DNA of 64,000 nt, taken from positions 4,438,501 to 4,502,500 of the forward strand of contig JANCRA010000028.1 in NCBI GenBank assembly GCA_024362935.1. Direction: 5' to 3'. Below are positions 1 to 12,831 of this stretch, one piece after another. Both the position numbers and the translations under genes were made by a program. Source of the DNA: Setophaga petechia. Its lineage: Eukaryota; Chordata; Aves; Passeriformes; Parulidae. The notes beneath the pieces were generated by a model. It saw only the letters and a program-made list of their open reading frames with translations, was not told the origin of the DNA and did not search any database. The first letter of the stretch is position 1. Each line of letters starts with the position of its first letter.

Positions 1-3000
1 CTCAGAGAAACAACAAGAACCTCTGGAAATGCAATTTATCTTTGGCTATAAAAATAGGGCAGCATTTTGTACTAAACAAATAACTGGGGTTTATTTTTAG
101 GGAAGGTAATCAGAATAAAAGCAACATTCCTCCATGCCTATGGCACAGCTGAGCACCAGTCTGTGCCTGTTTCAAGCCTAAAGGAAGACTCTGATTTTAC
201 AACAAAGCATCAAAGCAGCTTCTCCATGGCAGGTCATGACCATTTAGAAAGAACTAGTGTTTTAAAAGAAAATAGAAATATTCAGAGCAATTTTTTTTGC
301 ATGAATGTCAGGACTATGAATAAGCTGGAGGATGGCTTTTCTCAGCAAAGTCTTAAAGAGACTGTGATTGAAATAGAGGCACTTAAATTGCTTCATGGCT
401 CTTACACAAAAATTCCAAGCCCCTGTGCATCATCTCTGCTTTTGAGATGTGGTATGGATGAAACCCCCACTATTAGCTCCAGATTCCCACAAAGCCCCAC
501 ACACTGCACATGTCCCAGAGTGTTCCACACTTGCCTGCTGCACTGAAGCTCATTCATTGTTGCTGTTATGAGGCAGTTTTAATGCTACTTTGGGGTTCTG
601 GTAATTTTAAGGCCAATTTGCAAAGATGGCTGATGAAATCTGTTTCATAATTAGCAAGCTCCACACAAAACATCCCCCCTTTCCCCAAGCACCATCTGAG
701 CATGTGCCTGGGAGGAGATATGGAGAGTTGTGCTCAGGAGAGTCAGACCTGTTTTGTGCAGATTTGCATTCAGAACAAAATCAGCCTTTCAGGATCTCAG
801 GCAGTGCAGGGCTCTGCAGCACTGACAGCTTATCAGAGCCAGCACTTGGCACCTTGGACTGCAGAACAGACAGGAGCAGGGGATGCAATGCAAGCACAGA
901 GCTAGGAAGAGCCAACAATTAAATTGGAAGATAATAAGCAAACATCCTTGTTTTGCCACGGAAATTAAACTTGTAAAGCCTCTGGAGGTCCTTAACAACT
1001 TGCCCGATAGGATTCTTAAGCAGTCATGGGATCTGTAAAACTTGGGAAAGCTGTGAGAGACCATCTGGGAGGCAGTTTCCAAAAAGCCTCACTCCTGGCA
1101 TAATGAAATCAGTGTTCAGGCAGTATTGAGAGCTTTTATCCATGAGAACAGGGTAATATTTATGTATAGGATGAAAGTGTTGTTAAGCTCACGCTAATAA
1201 TGCTTTTAAACTCCTTCCAGCCTCAGGCAAGAACAGACACACTTCTGATTACACCAAATAAATAGTAATCAGGAAAATTAATTTGCCAAACATATAAAGT
1301 GCTTCTGCTAAAGCATTTCCACATCTTTGTCTGGCAAGGATTTCCCACCAAGCTGTCTGTCAGATGTGGCTGCAGCCTTGGCTCTCACCTATTGACACCT
1401 GAGCCCCCTCTCATCCCCTGTGAGCTCTGTCTGCTCTCCAGCCTGTCTGCTTCCAGCTCTGACCACATCTAAGTGATGTTTACATTTATTTCTTTAAAAC
1501 TTTCACACATCCACTCATGCTGTTAATGCATCAAGCTGGGCATTATATACAACACTTAGTCCATTTTCCAAAACAGACCAGAGAACAGTGAGCTGAAAAG
1601 CTGGCAGCAATTATCAAAATCCATTTTTCAACATGGCTTTAGTTTCTTTGCTGTGTTTTGGAAAATTGAGCTATTATTTCCAAGCATTTCTTATGGAACT
1701 CTTTTGCACTAAAGCAACATAAATAACTGCAAATGCATCCCTACAAAATGCAACTGACTATAGGATGCTGGTAAGACAGATGGCAAATCCTATAAAAGCT
1801 GTTAAAAAGCTACAGGACATTGAAGTCACATTGAAATCAACACAAAAACCTCTGTAATTAAATGGGACAATGATGGCAGCCCTAATACCCTTGATATAAC
1901 AGAGCAGTTGGTTGAAAATATCTTTTGGGGTTACCTTGAGACAACACAGGTCAAATTTCAGGTCTGTCTCTGGCCCAGATTTTCTGGAAGACCTTGAACA
2001 TGCCTGACAGGATCTTTCCTCCTGGCAGCTGGGACCACCTCAGCAGAGCCCTCACCTGTGCCAGCCACTGTTAAGAAGGGCATAAAGCAGCTGCTATTTA
2101 AACCTCTCCACTAATTCTGAGTGGAGAGAGCTGGGATTGCTCCTGGAACACCACAGCCAGGGGCAGGATACAACAGGAAGCTCTGGCAGGAGGCAGGAAT
2201 GGGCAGCTACACACATTGTACTGTCACTTCTTCCTCAGCACAGCTGTCTCCAGGCTGCACATCTGGGCAAGTGCTGAGATCCCAATTATGAATGGCCACA
2301 GCAGCCCTGAACTCAGCACAAGCTGCAAAATCCAATGGAAGCCCCACAGAGCTCTGTCCCACCACAGCTGACCTGGCAGGAGGAACCCTGGGCATTAAAA
2401 GCCACCCAAGGCCACCAGAGTACACCAACAACCTTTGTTTCCCTGTGCTTTACCCACACTGAGGGAGTGGATTTAACCACCCCACCTCTCAAAGAGCTCC
2501 CTGCACAAAGGAGTGAAAGATGGAAAGCTCATCAGGCAATGCAGTGATGGCAACTGCAGAGCTACTTCAAAATATAAACACAACCTTGAACTTCAACATA
2601 AACACAGCTTAAGCACAGAGGCTTGGGGTTCTGTGCTGAATCAATACATCAACACCATTATCTTTACATCTCAGAATACTGAACCTGATTGTTTCCTTGC
2701 TGGTGTTTGCATAACCAGCAAATGCAAGTCAAGGGAGTTTTCTATTGATGCCAGACTGATTATATTTTTAGTTCTGTCAACAAGCTGACAAAAGACCTCA
2801 GGAAGGTCCTGTAATGGTCCTGTGCCTCAGTGCCTTTCTTTCCATACAATTAGCAACACCTCCTTCACAACAGGGCTTCAACATCAGTAATGTTTGGTGG
2901 GCTCTGATGGAAACCTCTACAAAACATGCAGAGCTCTTGAACAAATGTCCAGACTATTTCATGTGAAAATTGGGCTGCTGAGGTCAGCTTGCTGATTTGA

Positions 3001-3963
3001 AAGACTTAAAAAGCTCTGTGGTGGAGAAAGAATAGAAAATGAAGGACATGAGGTGAAAAGTCCCTGACAGTTTCCTCTTGGACAAGGTGAACATGGTCCA
3101 GAAATTCTTTATACTTTCTTTTCCTCTCTGCTCTCCCAGAGGTGGGTTTCTATTGTGCATGTGTTGAATGGTAGGTGGATGGGCTGCCTTTGTGGTCACA
3201 GGAGGGAGGGAAGGATTTCCTATTGCAGAACAAAGCTGAGTTATTGCTAACAAAGCCCACAACCATGCTGACTGCTAGGAAATGCTGCCTGAATTCTCTG
3301 CATGTGGGGTTTTGCACAAACACTTAAAGTTTGGGGAAATTATTTGAATTCAGAAATGTTGTCCTTTCTGGACATCTCTCCCTGGTGCTCAGAACAAAGG
3401 ACAAAAAAGATCTTTTTTCTCTCTTTCTCCCTATGTCACTTTTCAATAAGCAAAAACACTAAGAATGGAAACCAGAATAGGTTAAAGTAGGGACTAGGAT
3501 CTAGAAGAGATTGGGAACTTCAGGTTGTTCTTGCAAGTTGCCAAACTGCTCTGAGCACAGAAAGATGCTGTTCCAAAGTGCACTCACCATTAGTATGTCT
3601 GCTGTGATAGCCCAGTTTGAGAACAGAAGAGTTTCTCCGATAAAAATGCAAATCTGTTGTAACAAAACACACAAAAAGGAGAAGATTTATTCACTTGGCA
3701 TTCAGAGGAAAAATAACCTGCCACAAACTTTCTTTTGTTGCTTGTTTTTCTCATACCTACACAGCACACTCCTTGTTGTTGTTGTGGTTTATCCTGACTA
3801 TCAAGAAACCATAGACTTGTATCAGAGCTCTAGAGGGCTGAAATGTTGTTATTGTAAACTAAGTGTATGATCTACAGAGCAGCTAAATTAAAGGCTGACA
3901 CATTTGATTTTAGAAGAACATGAAAAACCAGCATGAAGAGACAGCCCCAGGCTTGCATACTTA

Positions 3964-4024
3964 GAATCATAGAATTGTTGAGGTTGGAAAAGCCCTTTAA
4001 GGATCATCAAGTCCAACTTGCACT
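3964..4024 (-). repeat. CR1 LINE 3'-end fragment
   Basis: The stretch starts AATCATAGAATTGTTGAGG and continues with the GGTTGGAAAAGCCC and GATCATCAAGTCCAAC blocks. This is the reverse complement of the CR1 3' terminus, so the element points to the minus strand. Only about 60 bases are recognisable. Confidence 0.8.
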
Positions 4025-7000
4025 GTTCTTTTCCATAAAGCCAGCTAGAAAAGGCAAGAAAGCCACAGCTCCCCAAAGCACAGCTATTTCCATTCCTGGG
4101 AAGTTTTGTGTTCTGCTCTGCAGCAAAGCAGCTGAGGTTCTCTGCAGAGAGCTGAGGAGGATCCCTTCCCTCCCTGACAGCCTTACAGGGGTAAATCTGT
4201 CCAGTGGAGACTGGAATTGACTCTGGGCTTTGCTACATCAGCATCTGGAGGTGAAATACAATCCTTGGCTCTGTGGAGATGGTCAGCAAGACCATTAAAA
4301 GCCACAGAGCTGCAAGAGTGGCAGCTGTGCCATGGTGTGACCACTGCCACTGTCCTTCCCACACACCAGATGGGGTTGCCCAAACCCCTCAGACCACCCT
4401 GTCACTGCCAGGAATAATGTGCTTTATTTAGCAAGTCTAATGCACTGACCTACAGAAGCTTCCTCTATTTGTTTCTAAAATTGTCTTTGTTTCCCAAATA
4501 CTTTCCCTCCCTATCCCCTTTTTCTGTGACTGGATCTGCTTCCTCTGTGATGGTGTCTGGGCCAGTCATTAGAGCCCAGCTGCAGTTAGGAAATCTCTAT
4601 TTCCATTTTCCCACTGCCCATGAGACTGGCTCTCCCTAGAAATGACAACTGCCAAGGTAAGAGCACATCCAACAAACCAAGGTGCTCTCAGGAGTTGAAG
4701 CCATGTGTCCCATGGGTACCAGACACATACTCAGACCTGCTCTGAAATCTGCCCTGCTACAGCTTTGCAGCTGCTCTTGCTGGGTTCTGTGGCTGGAGAG
4801 ACCAATCTGAGCTTGGCAACAATGGAATCACATTTCTCAATGCAGCATCAACCTGTCCTGCCAGCACTGCAAACAGGCAACTGCTGCCTTCAGCTGGTAT
4901 GAACTGCTCACATTTGAACTGCTGCAGGCAGCAAGAACGTGTCCCTTGTGCAGGAATTTAGCACAAGTCCTTTAAATAAACCACTGAAATGCTGCAAACT
5001 TCAGAGCACACCAGTTCTGAGCTGATGAATGGGTGTTTCAAGCAATCCATGAAACATGTGATTAATAGGTGGGTACTGGTAAAAGGAAAAGAGGAACAAG
5101 AGGAAGATCAAATGTAGGATAGCAGATACATTAAAAATGTCTGTCCTTCAGCTGCTGATGGGGGCTTGTAAAAATGAGTTCACCCACTGCAAAGGGCATG
5201 TGAGGATATGTGGCATTTCTGCAGAAGGGAGGCTCCAGGGAAGCTTCCAGCAAATAGGGCAGCCCCAGAGCAGATTATAGCTCCTGAAATGCTCAGTTTG
5301 GACTCCTCACACACTTTTTGAAGCCTCATTTTACACTGAGACTTCACCTCTACATGTACATCTGTTTCTGATTGTGCAGTGTAAGATCTCACCATGTCCA
5401 TTTGGTGTCTGATTGCTCATCTCTGCTTTTCTGTTTAAGTGATCAGTTACCCAATTCTGACTCCCAGAAATGATAAATAAAGCAGGTTTCAGAATGGACA
5501 CACCAGCAGCTCTCACAGCAAGTTCTAAGCAGGGTGTATCTGTCAATATCTTCATTATTTGTATTTCTCTCTGAAATGGTGGATAACACACCCTCCTAAA
5601 TTTGGAGCTCAGGTTTGGGCAATATTGATGCCTCAGAAGCAGGCAGGTCACCAACAACATGACAACAGAAAGTCCCTGGGGTTGAGACTAAGATGCTGTA
5701 AAAGCTCTCTGGCAAGGTTTTACCCTGGGATTTGCTGTTTCTGCAAGATCATAAAATGTCTTTGAGGAATTGAAATAGATGTTGAAATTGAGGAATTTGG
5801 AATAGTGTCAAAGGAAGCAAAGCAGAGCATCTCTCTCCAGTCACTTGGAAATTTAAACAAGTGTAAAATCTGCAGTTGAAATGTCTCAGCAGTGTGAGAT
5901 GATGGTGCCACACACATAATGGGTTTTCCAGAGACAGGTTTGAAAACCAAGTTTCAAAGAGTTTGTATTTCAGGAAAAATGGGGCTTACAGATATGCAAA
6001 TTGGGGCTTTAAGGAGCTGGATTACAACACACAAATCCACACACTGCAAGGCAAACTGAGTAAGAAGTGACTGGACTATACAGCCAAGCAAGATAGTAAA
6101 ATAGAGAAATACAGTGTCTGGGCAGCTAAATTATACAGAATTGTTGTTTTAGCTCACCTTGCCAGCCACTTCACCACTGCCAATAATTTACTGGATCAGT
6201 ATGAAAAGACTGGCTGGAAAAAAAGTCACCTGCCTACCTGCCTCAGGTGGGAGTGGCTGCTACAGAATGGGAGCAGGAACTGCCCCCAGGGGCCAAAATC
6301 AATTGCAAGAAAGGACTGAGCAGGAGAGAAACAGGGGAGGGAGAGAGCACACAGTACACAGCTTGTAAGGGGCAGGGTGATCCTGTTAATGGAAATTCAG
6401 GTCTTTTCCAGAAAGATAAAACCTATAAAACCAAGAAATTAAAAAGCAAGGGCTCTGCAGGCTCTTGCTGGAGTGCTGAACACTTCACTGAAGCTGATGC
6501 CTGTATCAGTCAGCAGTGAAGCTCTCAGCTGTTCACTAAAGCAGGGAGGAGGTGGTGATCTGGTGGCCACTGCAGCTCTCTCCCAGTGAGAGAGAACATC
6601 ATCTCATGGGAACCCACCTAATTGCTTGGAAGTGAGAATTTTAAGGCTCTGAGCCAAGGAGGGTTGCAAAAACATTCACTGTCAGTTTTTGCACGGTGTG
6701 ATCCATGACAGAAGCCTAAGGACAGTCACAGTACAGAAGGCTGGCAAATAGCACCATGCTGGGGGACAGCCACTGCCTTGCCTTCCACAGACTCAGCACT
6801 CAAGGATGTGAGCCAGCACAAGCTGTCAAGGAAGAGATCAGAGACAGGAAAATCAACCCATAAATTCTACTGTATTGTTTCCAGGAGGAGATTTCACCAT
6901 GGATTTTGAGATAAGGAAGGTAACCCAGCCCATCATTCTGCCCACCAGCCACAGAACATTCTTCTCTTCATTATGGACCAGTGAGACTTAAAACAAAGAG

Positions 7001-8235
7001 CAAAGAGAAACTGCTGCACCATGCAACCTGGCAATGCAGGTCCCCACTCCTATTCTCCTTGAAATACAAGGGAATGAAACTCTCTGAAAGTCTGCAAGAT
7101 TGCAACAGCTCTCTGAATGGCATGGAAAAACATGAGTTTGTGTTAGAAACTTGCCTTGGAAAGTCAATTCAGTGTGGCACTGCTACAATAATGAGGCACT
7201 GGCAGCTCCATCCCAGACCTGTCCCCTTTTTCTGGGCATCAGGTTTCCAGCAGCAGAGAATTTGGGGCTATGGAGAGGCAGAGCTCCTTGCTTCAGCCTA
7301 GCAGATCCCAAACAGGCTCATAGTCCCTACACCCCCTCCATATGCAGCTCTAACTTCCTTTGCAAATCATTGACTCCTTATTAGATTTACTGCTCATCCA
7401 TAATAAAATAAATTGCTTCAAGGATTGTTTAAATGATACAATCTATATTTATATACTTAAACAATGCAGAATAGTCACATGACCATTAAAAAAATAGGAA
7501 AAAAAGAGATAAAAATGAGATTAATAGCCACCTCCTGCTGCACAATTTCTAAAAACAGTATTTCCAGCCTAGAAAGGGAGAAGTTTCTGTATAAAGAGAC
7601 TGAACACCACAAATTAACATGTCTGTCACTAGGTAAAGGAGAAAATCAGAGCTCTGTCTGCACAAAGAGGTGGAGGGAGCAGGTGAGGGGTGTGATAGAT
7701 CAGTGAAAGGAGGGTAACCAGTAACACCCTCTCACAGGTTGTCTGAGGTCAGCATTTCTGCCAGTTCAAATGTTCATGGGCACAAACCAGAGACCTGAAT
7801 CTTAAACAGCCAGAGGAGATATTCCTGGCTGTGTCTTAATGATTTTGAACTTCCACTCTTTCTGGTTGTGCTTCCCCATAACTGTGGCAGCTGCTGAAAG
7901 ACTCAAATAACCACGGCCAGGCCAGTGTGGAAACAGAGAAATGAGGAACAGCACTTGGCTGGTCACTGGTACAGGAACTGCCCTTGCTGGATGAGCAGGT
8001 GCTGCAGTGAGGAAGGGAAGGGTGGGCTTTCAGAAGGGATCCCACTACTCCAAACATCTCATACTTTCCCTTCATGAACTCCTCCCAGGTCTCAGGCTTC
8101 TCTCATTCTGACATTAAAAGGGAAGCAGAGACTTGTTCAGTGCCTGGATTTTTACTCCCTACTGAAAGCAAGATTCGAGCCCGAGGCTGGATTATTTCAG
8201 TTGAGCTTTGCTTTTTCCCTTTAGTCTAACTAAAA

Positions 8236-8442
8236 GAGGGTTGGTTTAGATGAGATGTAAGGAAGGAGTTTTTTAAAGGGTGGTAAAGCACTGGCACAGG
8301 GTAGCCAGGAGGTGGTGGATGCCTCATTCCTGGAAGTATTCAAGGCCAGATTGGAGGGGCTCTCAGCAGCAAGGTCTAGTGCAAGTGGGGGTTGGATGAC
8401 CTTCAAAAGTTCCTTCCAACCCAAACCATTCTATTTATCTGG
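8236..8442 (+). repeat. CR1 LINE 3'-end fragment
   Basis: About 200 bp matches the CR1 3' region in sense orientation. It runs from a TTTAGATGAGATGTAAGGAA start, through GGTGGTAAAGCACTGGCACA and TATTCAAGGCCAGATTGG, to CCTTCCAACCCAAACCATTC near the terminus. It is 5'-truncated, as usual for CR1, and does not keep a reading frame. Confidence 0.88.
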
Positions 8443-8959
8443 ATCTATTTGATATCTTTTCATATAATTTAATTATAAGCACTCAGGGAGGGGCCACATT
8501 TTAATCTGCATTTGTGCAGCATCAAGTACTGTAGGTTGCTGGGCTATGGTAATACAGATAACAAATTGAAATTACTGGGTTATTAATATTGACCTGGTGC
8601 AATCCACCTGGTTATGGAAATGAATGGTACTGAAAGGGAGCCAGAAGCTTGCCCACAGACAAATTACACTGTAATTGTCATCTGGTACCACTGCAGCTAC
8701 ATTACCCTCACTGCAAGGGAAGTGCTCAATTCTCCTGTACCAAAACATACCAACCCAAAGGCTGTGGGTTTCCATGGAGCTCTGAATTCTGATGGCAGCA
8801 GGGATAAGCAGCTGAGATTTCAGGCACACTTGGACAGTGCCAGAATGCCAAGAGGCAAAAAGGAAGGACATTCAGAAGGGCAAAGAGAACATCCCAGGCT
8901 TTCTGCAGGGGACAATGCACACAGCCCTCAAGGAGTTTGGTAGGGTGTTGGGAAAGATG

Positions 8960-9605
8960 AAACAGGAAAGCCTTATAAATATGATTGTCTGGCAAAAGAT
9001 TTTGAGAATATGGAAACTATAAGTGAGATTGAAATGAAAGCAAGCTTTGAGATCCCTCAGTTACTGAACAACTGGAAAACAATGGTGTGGCCAGCTGAAG
9101 GTGATCCCCTTTGGATGGAACAACACCCTCTGCTTGCAGACAGGCCCAAGGGTCAGAGCAGACCCTGCAGCTTGGCAGAAGGGCCCAAAGAGGAGTTTTT
9201 AGGGTTTAAAATGTAACACAGTGTGGTGATGTAATGATTGTTATAGGCTGTGTGGAAATGCTGTAGGATTTGTATCTTGTACTAGATTGGTTAGTGAGAA
9301 TCAGAATATTCAACAGAGAAGAAGATTTATTGTATTGTAATGGGAACCTTGCTCTCTTAGCTGTTGCCTCTTACCCTGTTTATTCTCTTACCCCTTTTAC
9401 TCTTATGCTTTCACTCTCTCACCCTCTCATCCTCTCTCCCCCTCTCTTCTCTCAGCCTGCTCTGAGCTGTGGCTGCAGCTCCCAGCAGGGCCCTGCCCCA
9501 GGCCCTTTGCAATGAACCCCAAATTCCAGCCCTGGCTGCAGAGATCTCTGCTCTCTGTCCATCCCCACCATCCTGCCCCCATTGCTCCCACAGCAGGGGC
9601 TGGCA
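8960..9605 (+). mobile_element. Endogenous retrovirus LTR (solo or degraded), songbird ERVK-like
   Basis: The block resembles LTRs I know from songbird genomes. It has a U3-like part ending near TTTTTAGGGTTTAAAATG, a T-rich and pyrimidine-rich middle (9355-9455, TTACCCTGTTTATTCTCTTA), and an R/U5-like end with CCAGGCCCTTTGCAATGAAC. Related LTRs have a canonical AATAAA at that last site; here 9511-9516 reads AATGAA, so the signal looks decayed. No gag, pol or env remnant is attached. The edges are approximate because I could not find a target-site duplication. It is antisense to SPNS2. Confidence 0.55.
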
Positions 9606-9626
9606 TATGGAAAGGATTTGACTTAC

Positions 9627-9816
9627 ATAGGCCCCCACGATGCTGCTCTTGGCTGCCACGAAGATCAGACAGATGAAGATGGCTGATCCCAGCATTCCAA
9701 CAGCACAGACAAGAGGATCAGCTCGCTGGGTCTTGGACCTGCACCACTTGGTGGCTCCTGCCCCTGTGATCACACCCAGGAAGCCAGTGAAGCACGTGAT
9801 TGCTCCAAAGATCAAA
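9627..9816 (-). CDS. SPNS2: SPNS2 internal exon (TM8, TM9, start of TM10)
   Basis: The exon is 190 bp: one base completing serine, then 63 codons ending in GAY. The product begins [20 protein letters not shown] (helix 8), then a basic loop [15 protein letters not shown], helix 9 ([20 protein letters not shown]) and the start of helix 10 (SSIVGAY). The acceptor is TGGACAG and the donor GTAAGT. It is the last SPNS2 exon inside the window. The next one should encode the rest of helix 10 and was not found in 1-9626, so the following intron (phase 0) appears to extend past the left edge. An LTR on the opposite strand ends within a few tens of bases of this donor. Confidence 0.96.
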
Positions 9817-9920
9817 CTGTCCAAAAACAAAAAATGAAAAAAAAGGAAAGAATGAAAGAAAATAAGAGAAATGTGGGAGGATTTTTAAAATTTTTTTTCC
9901 CTAAAATGAGCATAGTCTTG

Positions 9921-10063
9921 GGGTATTATTATTTTATTAGGTAATATTATTTTATTAGGTATTAGGTATTAGAATTTTATTATGTATTATTGTTTTATTA
10001 GGTATTTGGTACTTTTTATTTTATTATGTGTTATTATTTTATTATTAATAATATCATTATTAG
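9921..10063. repeat. AT-rich degenerate minisatellite
   Basis: About 140 bp is built from variants of TATTATTTTATTAGG, TATTAGG and TTTTATTATG. The units drift in length, so it looks like an old degenerate array. It lies next to the octamer motifs. Confidence 0.8.
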
Positions 10064-10076
10064 GGTAAACTGACTA

Positions 10077-10108
10077 ATTTGCATAATTTGCATAATGGCT
10101 TTGCAAAT
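10077..10108 (+). promoter_or_regulatory. Cluster of POU octamer-like motifs
   Basis: Two perfect ATTTGCAT octamers occur at 10077-10084 and 10086-10093, separated by one base. A TTTGCAAAT (inverted octamer variant) lies at 10100-10108. The motif is the known binding site of POU/Oct factors. A regulatory role is inference; the AT-rich surroundings raise the chance of coincidence. Confidence 0.3.
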
Positions 10109-11539
10109 TTTAAACAAAACAAATGCTCATGATTTTAGCCCTCTTCCCCTGCAATTAAGAAAAACACAGCATGTGAAATTTATTATTGTACAAAGGTTTT
10201 GATCCATGGGCAAAGGGGTGCAAAGGGCTCCCACTACTTTCTTGGGTGGAACTGGGGTTCCTAGGAAGAGTCCTGACCATCTAATTATGTATACACAAAA
10301 CTAATTAATAACTAATTAATAACCTGTACATTGATCATGTGAGGGGAAATCATGGACAGGCACCAGGAAGCTTCAGGGCAAGGAAACCTAACAAGACTTT
10401 TAAATACCAGTGATTTCCAACATACTATGACTCTATAACTCCTTCCAGGCCACTTCAAAGAAGATTTTGCTGTTAGGTTACACATTTGAAATGAGTTAAT
10501 TTCAATTTAAAGAGCCAGGAGCATTCTCCACATGATAGGGGCAGGACTTGGATTACAGGGCCTTGGGCAACCACATTGGAGTAGCTTGGGGACAGTTCAA
10601 AACTGAGGTGTCATCAAGGAGGGGGAAATCCTGTTTGTGAACAGCAGACAGGCAGTCAGGCTGGGGCTGTGTGCTTTGCTCACTGCATTTTTGTGGAACA
10701 GCCTGAGCTTGCCTGCTGGTCACTCTGGTTGATGGACTCCACACCACTAACTACTTTAATTGAGATGGGATTATGTTATGGCAAGAAGGTTTCCCTAATA
10801 TTATTTTCCCTCATGAGCTAAAAAGCCTAAAGGAAGGCTTTTTTAGTATCTTTTATTTACCTGGAGGAACACTTTTATAGCATTTCTTGGTTTGTGCCCC
10901 CATTGTAAATCACAAAATGAAGAATTAGTTTTCACAGCTTATGTGTTGCAACTGATATTCCATAACCAGGACTGAAAACAAAACCACTGTAAAACATCAA
11001 ACACTCCAGCCCAAAGTGTCCCAGATCTCTGGGACATTCTTCAGCAAAACTCAGCACACACAGCAGTTTACAGAGCAATAAAACAGAGAAGTCCTGCCTC
11101 ACAAAGAGACAAAAGCTACAGGATTAGTCCCTGCAGCTTTAGGGAAACCATTCCAACCTCTGAATTACAGGCACCACTGGGGCCTCCTAACCTGCCAGCT
11201 TATTCTGCTGCTATCACAGATGGGTCTTAAGGAACCAAATTCTCAGCTCTCCAAACATCCTCCTTAGAGGATTTCTCTTTTCTCTTTTCTGCTCTGCAGC
11301 ACAGCCTGGGAACTGAGACAGAGCTGAGGTCATTGCTTCTCCCTTGGTTTGACTTCATGCAATGAAGAAGAGAAATAAAGCCTGGTTTACAATCCCAGCA
11401 TTTCCTATCATTGTTACAAGGACCTAGAGGAAATTGCAGACATTCTAGTACCTTGTCTCTGTGGGACTTGCCTGTTTCCTCTGGTAAATAACCCCCACCC
11501 CCTCTCCCCCTGTGCAAAGCAGCTGACCCTGCCTCTCAC

Positions 11540-11692
11540 CTATCTTTGGTGCCACAGGGCTGGGAGCTGCAGGTCTCTGCTGTCTTCTGCACAACCTGTG
11601 CTCTGTGGAGGTACAGAGGGATCCACATTCCAAGTGCCCCCGTGGCAAAGGACACAGCTGAGGTGGCCAGGGAGGAGAACACGTAGCTGCGG
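11540..11692 (-). CDS. SPNS2: SPNS2 internal exon (TM7 and following loop)
   Basis: The exon is 153 bp: one base completing an asparagine codon, 50 codons, and two bases of a serine codon. The product starts [20 protein letters not shown] and continues [20 protein letters not shown], then [10 protein letters not shown]. It carries helix 7, the first helix of the C-terminal bundle, and the extracytoplasmic loop with the paired cysteines of CSSQPC. The acceptor ends GCCCCAG and the donor is GTGAGA. This is one of the most conserved SPNS2 segments and differs strongly from SPNS3, so it is good evidence for the paralog assignment. The next intron is 1,723 bp, phase 2. Confidence 0.96.
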   Translation of the reverse strand, partial: PQLRVLLPGHLSCVLCHGGTWNVDPSVPPQSTGCAEDSRDLQLPALWHQR

Positions 11693-12831
11693 CTGGGGCA
11701 CAAAACCAAGAGAGGGTTAGTGACAAAAATGGAAAAGCAGGGCCCCCATGCAGGAGCCAAATAAAGCTGTGATGAAGCCCAATGACAAAGCCCAGTGTCT
11801 CCCCACACTTGTCATCTCCCTTTGCCAAGGGGCAGAAGTAACACAAGGTATAAAGGAATGGAGAATAAGAAGCATGGAAGGTTCACATGTGATGCTCCAC
11901 TGATAATAATAAACTGAACCCATCAGAGATGCTACACAGGGGATGTTTGAGAAGACAATCAGCACTTGGTCACTAAGACAGGATATGTGACTTTCAGGGC
12001 TTTCACCCTAATGTTACCTGTTTGCTTGGAGGAGCAGCTTCACTTCTCCCTCCCCATCCATGCCACCATATGGTTACTATTTACACAAACTACCAAAGGC
12101 AGTAACACAGAAATAATGATAAATTAGCTCACATTGCTCTTCATAGTCCTTTGGCACAGAATGACAATACCAGGGAGGTGTTCTAGCCAGTAGTTCCATC
12201 ATAAATTTCCCATCAGAATTACAAGGGAACCCTGAATTCAGAAGTGAAAGTATTTGCACATTCACAGGCCAGATTTCTGGAAGGAAGTGCAGCTGCTGAA
12301 GCACTTGTGAGCATGTGAACCTTTATGCACACATGAAGTGCCCAAGCACATTCAGTTCTCATGGATTCAGCCACAGGTGGCTGTTCACATATATTTAAAC
12401 TTGCCATAGTGCAAGCTTCTGTGTGTTTTTTATCTTAAATTGCTAAAACTCTCTTTTGGCCCTCAGCAGAATAGCTCTATTAAGGAAGAAAAAGGATCTT
12501 AGTGTCTGAACAGCAGTGGCACAACAATTAATACAGGAACACAGCAATTTCTACACTTCAAAAGCCCTGATTTGTGTGAAGTATGAGCCAAGCAAAGCAA
12601 GCTTTTTCTTAGATGCCAATCTTGGAAAGGTTAGAGCAAAACTTGGAATTCATCATTGTCACAGCAGTCAATACCTCATGTAACTGTGATTTTCTTCCTT
12701 AAGTCCACAGACTAAACTTCCTGCAACTCCCTGCATGTCATCACTTTCCAGTCTCACTGTGCTAAATCCAGACCACTGGATGTTCCAATTAAGCATTAGA
12801 AGCAAACCATGGTTTTTACTCATGCTCTTAC
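11693..12831 (-). other. SPNS2: SPNS2 intron (1,139 bp, phase 2)
   Basis: This short intron separates the TM6 exon from the TM7 exon, with donor GTAAGA at its 12831 end and acceptor CAG at 11693-11695. I see no repeat or other feature inside it. Confidence 0.9.

Larger units (their letters stand above)
1..9626 (-). other. SPNS2: SPNS2 intron, open at the left edge
   Basis: This is intronic sequence downstream of the 9627-9816 exon. I searched both strands for the remaining SPNS2 exons (helix 10 to C-terminus) and for other protein families and saw none. It holds a short CR1 end at 3964-4024, a CR1 3' end at 8236-8442 and an ERV LTR at roughly 8960-9605. The stretches 1-3963, 4025-8235 and 8443-8959 show only short chance ORFs and no recognisable repeats. 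Confidence 0.75.
9817..11539 (-). other. SPNS2: SPNS2 intron (1,723 bp, phase 2)
   Basis: The intron lies between the exons ending at 11540 and starting at 9816. It holds an AT-rich tandem array (9921-10063) and an octamer cluster (10077-10108). I see nothing recognisable in 10109-11539. Confidence 0.9.
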
